Of a stretch of DNA of 64,000 nt, positions 17,852 through 27,306 are shown in pieces. Under the pieces are notes generated by a model that ran no database searches, was not told the DNA's origin, and worked only from the letters and a program-made list of their open reading frames with translations. The first letter of the stretch is position 1. Each line of letters starts with the position of its first letter. Source of the stretch: UBA7803 sp034522075 (GTDB lineage Bacteria > Pseudomonadota > Gammaproteobacteria > Pseudomonadales > Azotimanducaceae); assembly GCA_034522075.1 (NCBI GenBank), contig JAXHLO010000030.1:166045-230044 (forward strand), written 5' to 3'. The position numbers and the translations under genes are program-made.

Positions 17852-18415
17852 ATGCTGGCCAACCTGCCCAATGTCATCACGGCGGTGCGCATCGTGCTGC
17901 TCATCCCCATTGCCTGGCTGCTGTGGGAGAGCCGCTATGTGGAAGCCCTGGTTCTTACCACTGTGGCCGGTGCCTCCGACGCCGTCGACGGCTGGCTGGC
18001 CCGGCGCTTTGACGCCGTCAGCGAGCTGGGCGCTGCCCTGGATCCGGTAGCGGACAAGCTCATGGTGGCGTCCATATTCATCATTCTGGCTATACAGGGG
18101 CATCTGCCGCTGTGGCTGGCCGTGATCATCCTCGGCCGCGACCTGGTGATCATGTCCGGGGCCGGCGTCTACCGGCTGCTGTTCGGCGCCATTGAGTTTG
18201 CGCCGACCCTGCTCAGCAAGGCCAACACCGCCATGCAGATCGCGACCGCCCTGGCGCTGCTGGTCTGGCTTTGCGGCTTCGGGGCGTTGAGCGAGCTGGC
18301 CGGCGTGCTGCTGGATCCCTACGGTTTCTATCTGCTGGCCGTGCTCGGCATCAGCTCCGGCCTCGACTACGTGGTCACCTGGAGTCGGCGCGCCTGGCGT
18401 GAAGCGCACTCATGA
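17852..18415 (+). CDS. CDP-alcohol phosphatidyltransferase
   Basis: Integral membrane enzyme of phospholipid synthesis, 187 aa with about five helices. The metal- and CDP-binding motif D-x2-DG-x2-AR-x8-G-x3-D-x3-D is complete (SDAVDGWLARRF then GAALDPVADK). It resembles PgsA but is probably the paralogue found beside hda, so the acceptor alcohol cannot be stated with confidence. It begins 6 bp after the DUF2066 stop and overlaps hda by 4 bp. Confidence 0.9.
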   Translation: MLANLPNVITAVRIVLLIPIAWLLWESRYVEALVLTTVAGASDAVDGWLARRFDAVSELGAALDPVADKLMVASIFIILAIQGHLPLWLAVIILGRDLVIMSGAGVYRLLFGAIEFAPTLLSKANTAMQIATALALLVWLCGFGALSELAGVLLDPYGFYLLAVLGISSGLDYVVTWSRRAWREAHS

Positions 18416-19143
18416 GCCGCACCGGTGCACCGCGCCGCGGCACCGCGCCGCCATCCGGCGCCCAGCTGGCGCTGCGTTTTCCGTTGTCCTCCCGGGCCAG
18501 CTTCGAGACCTTTGAGGCCGACGGCAACCGGGAACTGGTACGCCGCCTGGAGGCCCTGGACGAAGCCCCGCACGAGTTCCGCGGCTGTTTTCTGTTCGGC
18601 GCGCGGGGCGTGGGACGCAGCCATCTGCTGCAGGCGGCCTGCCAGCGCCACGGGGCGGCGGCTGGTGCCATCTATCTGCCTGTGGCCAGCCCCGGCATGA
18701 CTCCGGCCCTGCTGGAAGGTCTGGACAGCCGGCGCCTGGTGGCCCTGGACGACGTGGAAACGTGGATCGGCCAGGCCGACGCGGAAGAGGCGCTGCTGCA
18801 TCTCTATCAGGGCCTCGTGGCCGCCGGCGGCCGGCTGCTGGTCAGCGCTTCCCGGCCCGCTGCGCGGCTGCACTTTCACTATGCCGATCTGGCCTCCCGG
18901 CTGCGCGGTCTGCCGGCCTATCAGGTGCAGCCGCTGGACGATGCCGGCAAGGCCCGGGTGCTGGCCGGCCTGGCGCGGGATCGGGGTCTGGAGCTCAGCG
19001 CCGCGGTGGTGGATTTCTGGCTGGCCCGCAGGGCCCGTGATCTGCCTGGCCTGCTGGAAGATTTCGAGCGTCTGGATGGGGCCGCCATGGCCGCGCAGCG
19101 GCGCATTACCGTACCGCTGGTGAAGCAGGTGCTGGGCTTGTGA
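18412..19143 (+). CDS. hda: DnaA regulatory inactivator Hda
   Basis: Hda is a DnaA-related AAA+ protein that, with the sliding clamp, stimulates ATP hydrolysis by DnaA and prevents re-initiation. Near the N-terminus is AQLALRFPLSSRASFETF, a clamp-binding QL-type motif plus the conserved N-loop. The P-loop is GARGVGRSHLLQAAC (Arg where most ATPases have Lys, which is normal in Hda). VALDDVETW is Walker B. 243 aa. It overlaps both neighbours by 4 bp. Confidence 0.94.
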   Translation: MSRTGAPRRGTAPPSGAQLALRFPLSSRASFETFEADGNRELVRRLEALDEAPHEFRGCFLFGARGVGRSHLLQAACQRHGAAAGAIYLPVASPGMTPALLEGLDSRRLVALDDVETWIGQADAEEALLHLYQGLVAAGGRLLVSASRPAARLHFHYADLASRLRGLPAYQVQPLDDAGKARVLAGLARDRGLELSAAVVDFWLARRARDLPGLLEDFERLDGAAMAAQRRITVPLVKQVLGL

Positions 19144-20198
19144 AGCATCTGCTGTGTACCGGCGGCGGCAGCGCCGGCCACGTGATTCCGGCCATGCCGG
19201 TCATGGACGCGGCACGGCGCTCGGGCGCCCGGGTGAGCTTCATCGGCAGCCGCAGCGGGCTCGAACAACGTCTGCTTGCCGGGCAGGATCTCGACTATTA
19301 CGGCATCGCCTCGGGCAAGCTGCGGCGCTATCTGTCCATGCAGAATGTGCTGGACGCGTTTCGCGTGGCGGCCGGCATCTGGCAGGCCTTCCGCCTGCTC
19401 GGCCGGCTGCGCCCCGACGTGGTGTTCTCCAAAGGCGGCTTCGTCAGCCTGCCCGTGGTGCTGGCGGCCTGGCTGCGCCGTCTGCCGGTGGTGGTCCATG
19501 AATCCGATCTGAGCCCGGGGCTGGCCAACCGTCTGGCGCTGCCGTTCGTGCAGACCCTGTGTGTGACCTTCGCCGAGACCCGGGCGCCGCGCTTTCGCGG
19601 CCGTCAGGTCACCACCGGCACGCCGCTGCGGCCGGCTCTGCTGGCCGGCCAGGCGCAGCGCGGGCGTGATCTGGTAAGCGCCGGGGAGCGGCCAGTGCTG
19701 CTCATCACCGGCGGCAGTCTGGGCGCCGACGCGGTGAATCGCGCGGTGCTCGGGGCCCTGGAGGAACTGCTGGAGACTTTCGTGGTGGTGCACGTCTGCG
19801 GCCCGGGCAAGACCAGCGGCCGGCAGGCGGCCGGCTATCATCCGTTCGAGTACGTCGACGACGACTGGCCGGACCTGCTGGCGGCTGCAGATATCGTGGT
19901 CTCCCGGGCCGGCGCCAACAGCCTGTTCGAGCTGCTTGCCCTGGGTAAGCCGAACCTGCTCATTCCCCTGTCGGCCCGGGTGAGCCGCGGCGATCAACTC
20001 GAGAACGCGGAGTATGCCCGCGCCCGCGGCTACAGCCGGGTGCTGGCGGAAGAGGAGCTGGATGCCGGGCGACTGCCGGCAGCGGTGCTCGAGACCCACC
20101 GGAACGCTGCCGTGCTGCGCCGGGCGCTGGCGGAATTCCGGCCGCCGGATGCCGTGGCCGCCATTCACCGCGAACTGCAAGCCGCCGCCCGCCACTGA
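19140..20198 (+). CDS. MurG-like family 28 glycosyltransferase
   Basis: A 352-residue GT-B enzyme with the MurG hallmarks: glycine-rich TGGGSAGHVIPAMPV at the N-terminus, FSKGGFVSLPVVLAAW, HESDLSPGLANR, the C-lobe ITGGSLGADAVN, and SRAGANSLFELLALGKPNLLIPL with the UDP-sugar-binding Glu. It starts with GTG overlapping the hda stop. Its position outside a division gene cluster suggests a paralogue of MurG rather than the housekeeping enzyme; lipid-linked N-acetylglucosamine transfer is plausible but unproven. Nothing else in the window encodes MurG. Confidence 0.82.
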   Translation: MKHLLCTGGGSAGHVIPAMPVMDAARRSGARVSFIGSRSGLEQRLLAGQDLDYYGIASGKLRRYLSMQNVLDAFRVAAGIWQAFRLLGRLRPDVVFSKGGFVSLPVVLAAWLRRLPVVVHESDLSPGLANRLALPFVQTLCVTFAETRAPRFRGRQVTTGTPLRPALLAGQAQRGRDLVSAGERPVLLITGGSLGADAVNRAVLGALEELLETFVVVHVCGPGKTSGRQAAGYHPFEYVDDDWPDLLAAADIVVSRAGANSLFELLALGKPNLLIPLSARVSRGDQLENAEYARARGYSRVLAEEELDAGRLPAAVLETHRNAAVLRRALAEFRPPDAVAAIHRELQAAARH

Positions 20199-20282
20199 GT
20201 GCCGTCCCTGGGGCGCGGCTGTGGTTGTGGCCCGGTCGGGATCCGTTACCATACGCCGCTTTCCGTGGGAGCCAGCAGCGGT

Positions 20283-21458
20283 ATGTACAGAATCAGAACG
20301 ATCAATCAGATCGCCCCCGGCGGTCTGGAGCGCTTTTCCGGGGAGCAGTTCCTGGTGGCGCCGGATACGGACGATCCCCACGCCATCCTGCTGCGCAGCC
20401 ACAAGCTCACGGCGGCGGACATCAACCCCAGCCTGCGCGCCGTGGCCCGGGCCGGTGCCGGGGTCAACAACGTTCCGGTGGAAGCCTGCACCGAGAGCGG
20501 CGTGGTGGTCTTCAATACCCCCGGGGCCAATGCCAACTCGGTGAAGGAGCTGGTGCTCACCGGGTTGCTGCTGGCCTCCCGGGACGTCATCGGCGGCATC
20601 GAGTTCGTCCGCGAGCTCACCGGCATCACCGATGACGCCGAACTCAACGCCCGGGTCGAGGCCGACAAGAAGCGCTTCAAGGGCCGGGAACTCAAGGGCC
20701 GCTCGCTGGGCGTGGTGGGCCTGGGAGCCATCGGCTCCCTGGTGGCCCGCTCGGCGCTGGATCTCGGCATGGAGGTGCTGGGTTATGATCCAGCCATTTC
20801 GGTGGATGCGGCCTGGCGGCTGCCTGCCGAAGTGCAGCGCATGGAGAACTTGCAGAGCCTGTTCGCCCGCGCCGATTACGTCACCCTGCACGTTCCGCTG
20901 CTGCCGGACACCGAAGGCATGATCAATCAGGCGACGCTGGACATGTTCCGTCCCGGCAGCGTGCTGCTGAATTTCGCCCGTCAGCCCATCGTCGATGCCG
21001 GAGCCCTGCGGGATGCGCTGGACAGCGGCCGCCTGGGCCGCTACGTGGCGGACTTTCCAGTTCCCGAACTCACCAGCCATCCGCGCGTGCTGCTCACCCC
21101 GCACCTGGGCGCGAGCACGGACGAGGCCGAGGAGAACTGCGCCATCATGGCTGCGGAGCAGCTCGTGGAGTTTCTGCGCACCGGCAACATCCGCAATTCC
21201 GTCAATTTCCCCACGGTGATTCTCGAGCCCGCCGGCGGCCACCGGCTGGCGGTCACCAACCACAACGTGCCCGGCGTGTTGAACCGGGTCACCGCGGTGC
21301 TGGCTGAGCGCCAGATCAACGTGGTGGACATGATCAACAAGAGCCGCAACGGGGTGGCCTACAACCTCATCGACGTCATGGAAGCGCTCGATCAGCCGAC
21401 CCTGGATGCCTTGTGCGCCATCGAGCACGTGATGAACGTGCGCGAATTCCGCATGTAG
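20283..21458 (+). CDS. serA: D-3-phosphoglycerate dehydrogenase
   Basis: SerA performs the first step of serine synthesis with NAD. The 391-residue protein has the substrate-domain N-terminus, the Rossmann motif GVVGLGAIGSLVARSA, catalytic Arg in NFARQPIVDAGAL, and catalytic His in TPHLGASTDEAEEN. A C-terminal ACT domain (LAVTNHNVPGVLNRVTAVLA) probably binds serine for feedback control. ATG 20283 (MYRIRTINQI) was preferred over a longer frame from 20199. serC, the next step, lies at 41.9 kb. Confidence 0.95.
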   Translation: MYRIRTINQIAPGGLERFSGEQFLVAPDTDDPHAILLRSHKLTAADINPSLRAVARAGAGVNNVPVEACTESGVVVFNTPGANANSVKELVLTGLLLASRDVIGGIEFVRELTGITDDAELNARVEADKKRFKGRELKGRSLGVVGLGAIGSLVARSALDLGMEVLGYDPAISVDAAWRLPAEVQRMENLQSLFARADYVTLHVPLLPDTEGMINQATLDMFRPGSVLLNFARQPIVDAGALRDALDSGRLGRYVADFPVPELTSHPRVLLTPHLGASTDEAEENCAIMAAEQLVEFLRTGNIRNSVNFPTVILEPAGGHRLAVTNHNVPGVLNRVTAVLAERQINVVDMINKSRNGVAYNLIDVMEALDQPTLDALCAIEHVMNVREFRM

Positions 21459-21461
21459 CGA

Positions 21462-23291
21462 CTACCGCTCCGGCACGCCGTGGCGTACCCCGCGGCGCGC
21501 CTGCCGCTCGCGAAAGCGCCAGGGTGACAGGGCAGCGGCCAGGCCGCGTGCCAGCGGCGGGCAGTCGCCCATAAGGTGCGCGGTGATCACCGCCCCGGCC
21601 AGATGGGCCGTGACGTTGCCGGCGGAACCGTGGCCGGCGCTGACCAGCAGGTGTTCGTCCGGCTGTCCATCGGCATCGTACAGCGGCCCGGCAATGGCCG
21701 ACCGGTCGGAGGATACCGCGCGGGTGCCGCGGCAGCGGCTGTGCCAGGTGCAGGACAGACCCTGCAGCTGCGCCAGGTTGGCCCGGGTGGCTTCTGCGGG
21801 ATCCCAGGGTCGGTATTCATAGGTGCTGCCGGCCGTCAGCAGAGCGTCGCCGGGTACCAGGTAGCCCTGGCCCACCACGGGCAAAGCCGGCATGGCGGGC
21901 GCTGCCACCCGATCCAGTTGGCCGTAGACGGCTGCCACCTCCAGGTACCCGGCCGCCGCGAAGCGGCGCACGTCGGCGCCGGCGGCCAGCACCACCGGCC
22001 GATCCGCCGGCAGCTCGCCGACCCGCTCGTTCACCACCTCGATGGCGGTGTCGGCCGTGAGGGCGGCGATCAACGCCGGCATATCCACCACGCCGGCATC
22101 CGGCAGGTGCAGACCGCCGGCCGCTGCCGGCCAGTGCGCCAGATCGGCGGCTGCCTCGGCATCGAGCCAGTGGAGCCAGGTGCCGGAAGCGCCGTAGCGC
22201 GCCTGCACGGCCTGCAGCCGCGCCGCCGTCTGCTGGGCTCCGGCCAGTTGCAGGGCACCGCTGGCCCGGAACCCGGGCAGGCCACGCATCGCCCGGGCCG
22301 CGTGCAGATAGGCGCGGCAGCGCAGTTCGCCGGCGGCGCTGCCGTCGGCGAGCAGACGGGCGTGGAGTACCGACACCGGCATGGACGAGCCCGGCGGCAG
22401 CGCTTCGGTGCCCGGGGCATCGGCGAGGCGCACCTGGCAGCCGGCCCGGGCCAGTTGCCAGGCGGCGCTGGCCCCGGCCAGCCCGCCGCCCACCACCAGC
22501 ACCCGGCGCGGCGGCTCGAATCCGGCAAGGCCGGGAGGGGTAAAGCTTCCGGCCAGACTCTCGCGCTTGTGCGGACGCTGGTCCACCCGGGCCATGGCAA
22601 AGCCGGCGGCCTGCAGCGCCCGGCGCACCCGCCCGGCGGCGGTGAAGGTGGCCACCCGGGTGCCGCTGCGCGACAGACCGGCCATGGCTTGAAACAGCGC
22701 TGGTTGCCACAGGGCCGGGTTGCGGTCCGGGGCGAAACCATCCAGGAACCAGGCGTCCATGGGCTGGCGCTGGCGGCCGGCCAGGTCCGCCAGGCCGTGG
22801 GCGGCTTCACCGAGCCACAGCCACAGGCACACCCGGCCATTGGCCAGCGTGCACTGGTGCCAGCCGCCCAGGCGCGGCGGATAGGCGGCGGCCAGCTCCC
22901 GGTACAGAGGGTGCGCGGCGGCGCGGCGCGCGGCTATGCGGGCGAAGTCGGCGGCGTCGATGGGCTGTGCTTCGAACGAAAAGAAATGCAGGCGGGCGCC
23001 GGCGTCGAGGCAGGTCTGTGCCGCCACCACGAAGTTCAGCCCCGAGCCGAAGCCCAGTTCACCGACGCGCACGGTGGCAGCCGCCGGGTGCGGGCCGCGG
23101 GCCTTCTGCGCCGCTGTTTCTGCCACCCGGGCGGGGCCGATGAACACCCGCTGGACTTCGGCAGCGCCGTCGCCGGCATGATAGATGTCATGAAAATCCA
23201 GCGAGTAGGGCTGGTCGTCCTGGTAGTCGATGCGCGCCGCGGCCAGCACCGGACTGCCGGCGCCCGGCATCGGCTGCAGGGGCTCGGTCAT
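21462..23291 (-). CDS. mnmC: Bifunctional tRNA wobble-uridine enzyme MnmC
   Basis: MnmC finishes mnm5s2U at position 34 of tRNAs. The N-terminal methyltransferase half holds GELGFGSGLNFVVA (SAM binding) and DAWFLDGFAPDRNPALW. The C-terminal FAD oxidoreductase half begins with VLVVGGGLAGASAAWQLA and ends with VSAGHGSAGNVTAHLAG. 609 aa from the ATG at 23291, which overlaps the sulfurtransferase stop as ATGA. A longer in-frame start (23324) would extend into that gene. Confidence 0.93.
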   Translation of the reverse strand: MTEPLQPMPGAGSPVLAAARIDYQDDQPYSLDFHDIYHAGDGAAEVQRVFIGPARVAETAAQKARGPHPAAATVRVGELGFGSGLNFVVAAQTCLDAGARLHFFSFEAQPIDAADFARIAARRAAAHPLYRELAAAYPPRLGGWHQCTLANGRVCLWLWLGEAAHGLADLAGRQRQPMDAWFLDGFAPDRNPALWQPALFQAMAGLSRSGTRVATFTAAGRVRRALQAAGFAMARVDQRPHKRESLAGSFTPPGLAGFEPPRRVLVVGGGLAGASAAWQLARAGCQVRLADAPGTEALPPGSSMPVSVLHARLLADGSAAGELRCRAYLHAARAMRGLPGFRASGALQLAGAQQTAARLQAVQARYGASGTWLHWLDAEAAADLAHWPAAAGGLHLPDAGVVDMPALIAALTADTAIEVVNERVGELPADRPVVLAAGADVRRFAAAGYLEVAAVYGQLDRVAAPAMPALPVVGQGYLVPGDALLTAGSTYEYRPWDPAEATRANLAQLQGLSCTWHSRCRGTRAVSSDRSAIAGPLYDADGQPDEHLLVSAGHGSAGNVTAHLAGAVITAHLMGDCPPLARGLAAALSPWRFRERQARRGVRHGVPER

Positions 23292-24097
23292 GGGGCCCGG
23301 GGGCGCCCGGGATCCTGGATCCACTCGCTCCAGCTACCAGGATAGAGCACGGGTTCCGGGCGTCCGGCAATGCGCATGGCCAGCACGTTGTGGGCGGCGG
23401 TGACGCCGGAGCCGCAATAGCACACCACGTCGTCCGGCAGATCGGCGAAGCGCCGGGCAAGCTCGGCCGCCGGCTGGAAATGCCCGTCGGCGGTGAGGTT
23501 TTCCTGAAACGGCCGGCAGAGCGCGCCGGGAATGTGGCCGGCCACCGGGTCTACGGGCTCTTCCATGCCGTCGAAGCGCGCCCGGCTGCGCGCATCCACC
23601 AGAGTGGCGGTGGACAATGCGGCCATCAGGGCGGCGGCATCCACGCTGCGGGTGAGGGGCGGGCGGATGCTGAAATTGCCCCGTTCCACCACCGGCTGGG
23701 CCTGGCTGAGCGGTCCGCTCCAGGCAGCCAGGCCGCCGTCGAGTACGGCCACCGCAGCATGGCCCAGCCAGCGGGCGCACCACCAGGCGCGGGCGGCAAA
23801 GGCGCCGCCGGCATCGTCATAGACGACGAGCTGAGCGTCGTCGTTGACGCCCCAGGCGCGGAACCGCTCGCACAACCGCTCCGGGTCGGGCAGCGGATGG
23901 CGTCCACCGGCGCCCGGCGGCGCGGCGAAGTCGTCGTCCAGGCTGGCGTAGAGGGCGCCCGGGATATGGCCTTCGGCATAGACGCGCGGGCCGAAGTCCG
24001 CGTCACCCAGCCGCGCCCGGCAGTCGAGAATACGAAAGCGTTCCGGGTCGCGGGCCAGAGCGTCCGCTGAAATCAGGGTCGTGTGCATCTGGGTCAT
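23288..24097 (-). CDS. sseA: Sulfurtransferase, two rhodanese domains (3-mercaptopyruvate type)
   Basis: Two rhodanese domains in 269 aa. The first keeps RILDCRARLGD and EGHIPGALYASLD but is inactive-type. The second ends with the active-site loop VVCYCGSGVTAAHN; CGSGVT is the pattern of 3-mercaptopyruvate sulfurtransferases rather than thiosulfate rhodaneses (CRxGxR). It is coupled to mnmC by a 4-bp overlap; whether it feeds sulfur for tRNA thiolation is speculation. ATG 24097 is chosen; 24088 and 24142 are possible. No clear ribosome site is seen for any. The roughly 260 bp upstream, to the desaturase, hold no gene that I can support. Confidence 0.9.
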   Translation of the reverse strand: MTQMHTTLISADALARDPERFRILDCRARLGDADFGPRVYAEGHIPGALYASLDDDFAAPPGAGGRHPLPDPERLCERFRAWGVNDDAQLVVYDDAGGAFAARAWWCARWLGHAAVAVLDGGLAAWSGPLSQAQPVVERGNFSIRPPLTRSVDAAALMAALSTATLVDARSRARFDGMEEPVDPVAGHIPGALCRPFQENLTADGHFQPAAELARRFADLPDDVVCYCGSGVTAAHNVLAMRIAGRPEPVLYPGSWSEWIQDPGRPRAP

Positions 24098-24355
24098 TTG
24101 CCGTGCAATCGTTGCATGGGATTCAGGCAGTTTATCTGCCATAAATCGGCCGTTGCCAGGTGCATTCGCGCCTTCCGATGCCCATCACAGATAAATCTTC
24201 CGCCGCGGCTAAACTTTCCGGCAATGACCGGTTCCAAGACAGTATTACGACCCTTCATTAAGCATTTCCCCGCAGTAGTCATGAACCCATGTTGTTGGCA
24301 CAATGCTGCCTGATTTTACGCCGGGTGAGTCCCGCAAAGGAGATTTCCGAGAGTG

Positions 24356-25558
24356 ATGGCGATACTTGAATGGCTTGGCAACGGCTGGTGGCAGCTTTCC
24401 GCCCTTGGACTGGTGGCCGTGACCCTGGTGCTGACCCACATCACCATGATTGCCGTGACGGTGTACCTGCATCGCCACTCCGCTCACCGGGCGGTGGAAC
24501 TGCACCCGGTGCTCAAGCATTTCTTCCGGTTCTGGCTGTGGATGACCACGGGCATGAACACCAAGGAGTGGACGGCCATCCACCGCAAACACCACGCGAC
24601 CTGCGAAACCGAGGATGACCCGCACAGCCCGCAGATTCAGGGCATCAAGAAGATCTTCTGGGAAGGCGCCGAGGTGTACCGCGCCGCCGCTACCCCGGAA
24701 ACGCTCAAGCGCTACGGCGCCGGCACGCCGGACGACTGGCTGGAGCGCAACGTATACTCGCGCTTCACCATCGGCGGCGTCTCCGCCATGCTGATCATCG
24801 ACGTGGCGCTGTTCGGCGCCGCCGGACTGACCGTCTGGGCCGTGCAGATGATGTGGACACCCGTGTTCGCTGCCGGCGTCATCAACGGCATCGGCCACTA
24901 CTGGGGCTACCGCAACTTCGAGTGCCACGACGCGGCGCGCAACATCGTCCCCTGGGGCATCGTGATTGCCGGCGAGGAACTGCACAACAACCACCACACC
25001 TACCCCAATTCCGCCAAGCTGTCACAGAAGCCGTGGGAGTTCGACATCGGCTGGATGTATATCCGCCTGTTCGAAATGCTCGGTCTGGCCAAGGCGCGCA
25101 GCAAAGGTCCGGTCGTGGCCAGGGTGCCCGGCAAGCGTACCCTGGATACCGACACCGCCTGGGCGGTCCTGAACGACCGCTTCCGGGTCATGGCCAAGTA
25201 CGCCGAAGACGTGGTGGCTCCCCTGGTGGAACAGGAGCTGACCCGCGCCGGCAATGCCCGGCGCAGCGTGGTGCGTACCGCGAAGCGGGTGCTGTGCCGC
25301 GATGCCGCTCTGGTGGACGATGCGGCTCAGAACCGCATTGCCGAACTGCTCGACACCAGCCCCCGGCTGCAGGTCATCTATGACTTCAAGCAGCGCCTGC
25401 AGGGCGTGTGGGCCAAGCGCGGCGGCAATGCCGAAGAGCTGCTCGGCGAGCTCAAGGCCTGGTGCCGCGATGCGGAAGCCACGGGCATTCAGGCGCTGAA
25501 GGATTTCGCCGCCGAGATCCGCACCTATTCCATGCCGCAGCAGGCGGCGCGGGCCTGA
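24356..25558 (+). CDS. Membrane fatty acid desaturase with C-terminal extension
   Basis: A di-iron acyl-CoA/acyl-lipid delta-9-type desaturase. The three histidine boxes are HRHSAH near residue 40, HRKHH near residue 77, and HNNHH near residue 210. Two hydrophobic hairpins surround them. From about residue 260 a helical extension of about 140 residues (LNDRFRVMAKYAEDVV through AEIRTYSM) is present; similar tails occur in Pseudomonas DesA-type enzymes and resemble the C-terminus of ISL3 transposases, an observation I cannot test here. 400 aa. AGGAG lies 10-15 bp before ATG 24356 (a GTG directly precedes it). Convergent with argS. Confidence 0.92.
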   Translation: MAILEWLGNGWWQLSALGLVAVTLVLTHITMIAVTVYLHRHSAHRAVELHPVLKHFFRFWLWMTTGMNTKEWTAIHRKHHATCETEDDPHSPQIQGIKKIFWEGAEVYRAAATPETLKRYGAGTPDDWLERNVYSRFTIGGVSAMLIIDVALFGAAGLTVWAVQMMWTPVFAAGVINGIGHYWGYRNFECHDAARNIVPWGIVIAGEELHNNHHTYPNSAKLSQKPWEFDIGWMYIRLFEMLGLAKARSKGPVVARVPGKRTLDTDTAWAVLNDRFRVMAKYAEDVVAPLVEQELTRAGNARRSVVRTAKRVLCRDAALVDDAAQNRIAELLDTSPRLQVIYDFKQRLQGVWAKRGGNAEELLGELKAWCRDAEATGIQALKDFAAEIRTYSMPQQAARA

Positions 25559-25565
25559 CGCGCAC

Positions 25566-27281
25566 CTACATCCGTTCGACGGTCTCGATGCCGAGCAGGC
25601 CGAGCCCCGTGCGCAGGGTGGCCGCAGCGCGTGCGCAGAGCAGCAGGCGGCTGGTGCGCAGCCCGGCTTCGGCGCTCAGAACCGGGCAGGCTTCGTAGAA
25701 GCGCATGAACAGGGTCGCCACCTCGTAGAGATAACCGCACAGCAGATGGGGATAGCCGTCCTCGGCCACCTGCTCCAGGGTTTCCTGCAAACGCAGCAGC
25801 GCCACCGCCAGGGCATGCTCCTCCGCGGTATGCAACATGATGCCGCCGGCAGCCGTAGCGGCGAGCTCCGCTTCGTCCACCTCACCGCGGCGGAACACGC
25901 TGCGAATGCGCGTGTAGGCATACTGCAGATAGGGTGCCGTGTTGCCGTCGAAGGACAACATCTGATTCCAGTCAAAAACGTAGTCGCCGGCGCGGTTCTT
26001 CGATAGATCGGCATATTTGACGGCGCCGATACCGATGACCCGGGCGATCTCGCGCTGCTCGGGCTCCGGCAGGTCAGGATTCTTCTCGCGGACCACGGCC
26101 AGAGCCCGGGCCTGTGCCTCGTCGAGCAGCTCGATGAGCTTCACCACTTCGCCGGCGCGGGTCTTGAACGGTTTGCCGTCGGTACCGAGCATGGCCCCGA
26201 ACGGGTGATGTTCCAGCGTCATGCCGGGGCGGGTGAAGCCGGCGCGCTCGGCTACGGCGAACACCTGACGGAAGTGCAGCGCCTGGCGGGCGTCGGTGAA
26301 ATACAGCACCCGGTCGGCGTCGAGCCGGCTGGCGCGGTAACGCACCGCGGCCAGGTCGGTGGTGGCGTAGAGATAGCCGCCATCGGACTTCTGCACGATC
26401 AGCGGCTGAACGGAGCCGTCTTTGGCTTTGAACTCTTCCAGAAACACGCAGCGCGCCCCCTGGGATTCCTCCAGCAGGCCCTGCTCTTCCAGGGTCTGAA
26501 CCACCGCTGCCAGATCGTCGTTATAGGCACTCTCGGCCATGACGTGCTCGGGCTTCAGGGTGACGCCGAGACGCTCGTAGACTTCTTCGCAATGGGACAG
26601 GGAAATGTCGATGAAGCGTTGCCAGCGCCGGCGGATCTCCGGGTCGCCGCTTTGCAGGCCTACCACCGCCCGGCGGCTGCGGTCGGCGAATTCCGGGTCG
26701 CTGTCGAACCGGGCTTTGGCCTGACGGTAGAAATTTTCCAGATCCCCCAGCAGATCGGAGTCGGTGCCGGTCTCGTCGAGAAAGGTGAGCAGCATGCCGA
26801 ACTGGGTGCCCCAGTCGCCCACGTGGTTCTGGCGGATGACGCGGTGACCCAGGGCTTCCAGAATGCGCGCCATGGCGTCGCCGATGATGGTGCTGCGCAG
26901 ATGGCCGACGTGCATCTCCTTGGCCAGGTTCGGGCAGGAGTAGTCCACCACCACGGTGAGCTGCTCGGCTGTGTTCTCGGTCAGCGGAGTTCTGTGCAGG
27001 GCGTCGGCCAGAAAACCATCAGCCAGGGTGATGTTGATGAAGCCGGGACCGGCGATCTCGGGTTGCTGCGCGATGCCGGCCAGGTCGGCGTGCTCGAGCA
27101 CCCGGGCCGCCAGATCCCGCGGCTTGACGCCGGCCCGTTTGGCGGCCGCCATGACGCCGTTGGCCTGATAGTCGCCGAACTCCGGCCGCGCGGCCGGTTG
27201 CACGATGGCCGGCGCCGGATCGCCGAGGCTGGCCGTCAGCGCCTGGCCGAGGCGTTCGTTGAGCAGTTTTTTCAGGTTCAT
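25566..27281 (-). CDS. argS: Arginyl-tRNA synthetase
   Basis: ArgS, 571 aa. The N-terminal Arg-tRNA D-loop recognition domain (MNLKKLLNERLGQAL) is followed by the HIGH motif as SCPNLAKEMHVGHLRSTIIGD-type sequence near residue 120. The KMSKS region is replaced by DGKPFKTRAGEV, which is usual in ArgRS. The C-terminal anticodon domain (DALR type) ends in GLGLLGIETVERM. All regions are present, and length is as expected. It ends 7 bp from the convergent desaturase. Confidence 0.97.
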   Translation of the reverse strand: MNLKKLLNERLGQALTASLGDPAPAIVQPAARPEFGDYQANGVMAAAKRAGVKPRDLAARVLEHADLAGIAQQPEIAGPGFINITLADGFLADALHRTPLTENTAEQLTVVVDYSCPNLAKEMHVGHLRSTIIGDAMARILEALGHRVIRQNHVGDWGTQFGMLLTFLDETGTDSDLLGDLENFYRQAKARFDSDPEFADRSRRAVVGLQSGDPEIRRRWQRFIDISLSHCEEVYERLGVTLKPEHVMAESAYNDDLAAVVQTLEEQGLLEESQGARCVFLEEFKAKDGSVQPLIVQKSDGGYLYATTDLAAVRYRASRLDADRVLYFTDARQALHFRQVFAVAERAGFTRPGMTLEHHPFGAMLGTDGKPFKTRAGEVVKLIELLDEAQARALAVVREKNPDLPEPEQREIARVIGIGAVKYADLSKNRAGDYVFDWNQMLSFDGNTAPYLQYAYTRIRSVFRRGEVDEAELAATAAGGIMLHTAEEHALAVALLRLQETLEQVAEDGYPHLLCGYLYEVATLFMRFYEACPVLSAEAGLRTSRLLLCARAAATLRTGLGLLGIETVERM

Positions 27282-27306
27282 GGTTAGATGGTTAGAGTGT
27301 CCCGTC

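Noticed and set aside
20199..20282. Serine- or amino-acid-responsive riboswitch before serA
   Set aside because: The 84-bp leader shows no conserved aptamer pattern that I recognise.
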